Below, piece by piece: positions 62,360 through 64,000 of a stretch of 64,000 nucleotides of DNA (positions are counted from its first letter, which is position 1; every line of letters begins with the position of its first letter). The stretch is taken from contig NC_026659.2 in the NCBI RefSeq assembly GCF_000004075.3, forward strand, positions 21,904,272-21,968,271, in the 5' to 3' direction. The DNA is from Cucumis sativus (lineage: Eukaryota > Streptophyta > Magnoliopsida > Cucurbitales > Cucurbitaceae). The notes beneath the pieces are model-generated. The model was not told the DNA's origin. It searched no databases and saw only the letters and a program-made list of their open reading frames with translations. The position numbers were made by a program, and so were the translations under genes.

Positions 62360-62820
62360 AGCCTAGAACAAGAAACAAGTTCAGGTTTGATTAATCAATT
62401 GTGTAGCATATTTATCAAAACTTTAAAATCTCACCCAGTAAAGCATCTAAAGTCTGTCTTCAAAGTTGTTTCTTCGTCTTCTTCTTTACAGTGTCTCCCC
62501 CGTTAATCTCCTCCCTGCAACATTTGTCCTTGTTGGTCTTCATCGAAGGTGGGTAGTTGGAGGTTGAATGTTGATGCAGCCTGGTTAGAATTTCAAAACT
62601 TTCAGTAAAATCTGTGCAGAAGAGTCAAATCTCGAAAGTTCAGCAAAAATAGTGAAGTGTTAAGAGTTTTGAAATTGGACCAAAAAGGGGTCTCTCATAT
62701 TGGGGCAAAGACAGTTTAGTTGAAGATAAATGGTTGAACTCAACTCAAGTTTCTGGAGAGTGCAAAAGAAAGATGGTGATCGAGGTATTGATCATTTTTT
62801 AAAGAACAAGATATAAAAAA
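62360..62820 (-). other. Possible transcribed locus without an identified product
   Basis: Read on the minus strand this patch has a TATA-like TTTTTTATATCTTG near 62800, a leader-like stretch, candidate splice sites (for example AACCAG/GCTGCATC near 62580 and CTTTACTGG/GTGAG near 62435) and only short frames, such as 27 residues starting MKTNKDKCCREEING. Base composition is less AT-biased than the neighbourhood. No protein family is recognised; it could be a non-coding transcript, a gene remnant or nothing. Confidence 0.25.
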
Positions 62821-63574
62821 GATAAAAAGATAAAGAATTGTTTAACGCAGTAGATAATGCATTCGATGCAGTATCCCCACTTCCCCAGTACTCATTATTC
62901 GTTGGTTAAATCACACCAGCTTGTCAGGTCGCCAAGCTTGAAGTTTGGTCAATTACCTTTCATGAATTAAATTTAACCTTAATTTTCTTTAGGTCTGAGT
63001 CTCGTCAAGTTAGGTATGTTTATATTGGTTAAATCCAACCTTAATTTTATATTGTATTTTCTTAACGTTGTGACTTATTTTCACAATAAACCCCAAATTT
63101 AAGTTTGGAAAAGCAAATGTGTCCACCGGTTATTGGGATAACAACATCAAAACACTATTCCAGAGTGTCCTCCACCACGTCCCAATATGAGTATCCATTT
63201 GGTTGGAACTCAGAAAAATAAACGTAATTGATTCTATTTCAATAATTGGTTCTCAAATGGATTTTACTTCACTCATATATGTCAATTGTATTTTTATTTT
63301 CATTTCAATTTTATTTTCCAAATGAAGTTCAACTTAAATGAATTTCAAGTCTTTTCAATTTCGGACTTCTATAACATTTTTTTTTAACATGATCAAATTT
63401 CATTTCAATTTATAAAACTCAACTTAGTAGAGATTTGTCATTGACGTAAATATCATGATTATAAAATAATAGATATTTATTTACTCACAAAAATCCAATT
63501 AAACTTTACTCTTGAAGTTATTGTTGGATTCAAGTGAGACATGTCTTTTCAATTAAATGCACTAAATGTTTTAA

Positions 63575-64000
63575 CACTACAAGAAATTCTAGATCTTCTG
63601 ACATTGTTTTACACCGTAGAACAATAAGGCATATCTCGACACAACAATTGACGAATCAAGAAATGCAATATCTTCCAACGCTTGAACTGTGTGTAGGCTA
63701 GTTCACATCTCCCGACGCCTACACAACATGGTGTCGGGAGATAGGACAAACTTGCTATGCCTACCATGAGGCGTCTGGTGAGAAGAAAACATTTAAAAAT
63801 GGTACTATAAAATGTAGAAGAGAACTCCCAACGCCATTAATAAAGCGTCGTCAGAAGTTGAGAATGAACTATGTAGAAGAGAACTCCCAACGCCATTAAT
63901 AAAGCGTCGTCAGAAGTTGAGAATGAACTGTTGATACTTTAAATAAAGTGTCAGGAATTTTAGGATAACTCCCCACGCATGTTGAGAGGCGTCAGGATTT
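63575..64000. mobile_element. One terminus of a second CACTA element, cut by the window end
   Basis: It begins CACTACAAGAAATTCTAGAT at 63575, the same terminal sequence as the 19.5-kb element for the first 13 bases. It is followed by many GCGTC/GACGC motifs (for example near 63714, 63734, 63769, 63845 and 63951), the subterminal repeat arrangement of CACTA elements. The other end lies beyond the window, so size and coding content are unknown. Confidence 0.8.
63812..63929. repeat. Perfect 59-bp tandem duplication in the CACTA subterminal region
   Basis: Two identical adjacent copies, 63812-63870 and 63871-63929, each starting ATGTAGAAGAGAACTCCCAA and containing AACGCC...AAAGCGTCGTCAG. The identity suggests a recent duplication. 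Confidence 0.95.

Larger units (their letters stand above)
58561..63574. other. Intergenic region upstream of the ABHD17-type gene
   Basis: 58561 to about 58850 is the leader and promoter of the ABHD17-type gene. After that the DNA is AT-rich with no firm gene. It holds a degraded RNase H-like relic near 60260-60500, a weak SINE-like A box near 61855 and a structured, transcribed-looking patch at about 62360-62800, listed separately. Confidence 0.5.

Overview
This is nuclear DNA of a eudicot plant. It is AT-rich, its genes have many short introns with GT/AG borders, and every recognisable gene is of plant type. A cucurbit is my guess from general character, not something shown. I recognise ten protein-coding genes, one weaker small-gene candidate, a 7SL (signal recognition particle) RNA gene and several transposable elements. 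The multi-exon models below were spliced by eye. In the ten confident genes the exon phases close without a frame break.

Layout. 1.2-3.6 kb (-): chloroplast-type NTF2-like protein. 6.0-9.0 kb (-): cystinosin-type PQ-loop transporter with a Tourist-like MITE and a tRNA-type SINE in its introns. 10.8-11.3 kb (-): early nodulin-like phytocyanin. 11.6-12.0 kb (+): 7SL RNA gene with USE and TATA promoter. 12.3-16.3 kb (-): At3g27390-type multi-pass membrane protein. 16.6-16.8 kb (-): possible eroded arabinogalactan peptide. 19.5-22.2 kb: non-autonomous CACTA transposon carrying a nested solo LTR. 22.2-30.3 kb: AT-rich desert. 30.3-31.3 kb (+): ubiquitin-like protein of BAG1-4 type without a BAG domain. 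33.7-36.5 kb (-): CIA2-like CCT protein. 40.5-42.4 kb (-): pectate lyase. 44.8-45.3 kb (-): classical arabinogalactan protein. 46.8-49.0 kb (+): ATP23 metalloprotease. 51.9-55.0 kb (+): NAD-dependent glycerol-3-phosphate dehydrogenase. 55.9-58.6 kb (-): ABHD17-type hydrolase. 63.6 kb to the end: one terminus of a second CACTA element.

The genes do not form a pathway; this is ordinary plant gene space. Four of them (cystinosin, At3g27390-type protein, ubiquitin-like protein, glycerol-3-phosphate dehydrogenase) are, as I recall, homologues of an Arabidopsis chromosome 5 run around At5g40610-At5g40670 and lie here in consistent order, so the window looks like an old syntenic block opened up by repeats and other genes. 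I found no plainly novel multi-gene system. The most useful observations are the 7SL gene with its promoter, the nested CACTA/LTR structure, the possible extended start of the dehydrogenase, the RxS repeat tail of the hydrolase and the arabinogalactan-peptide relic.
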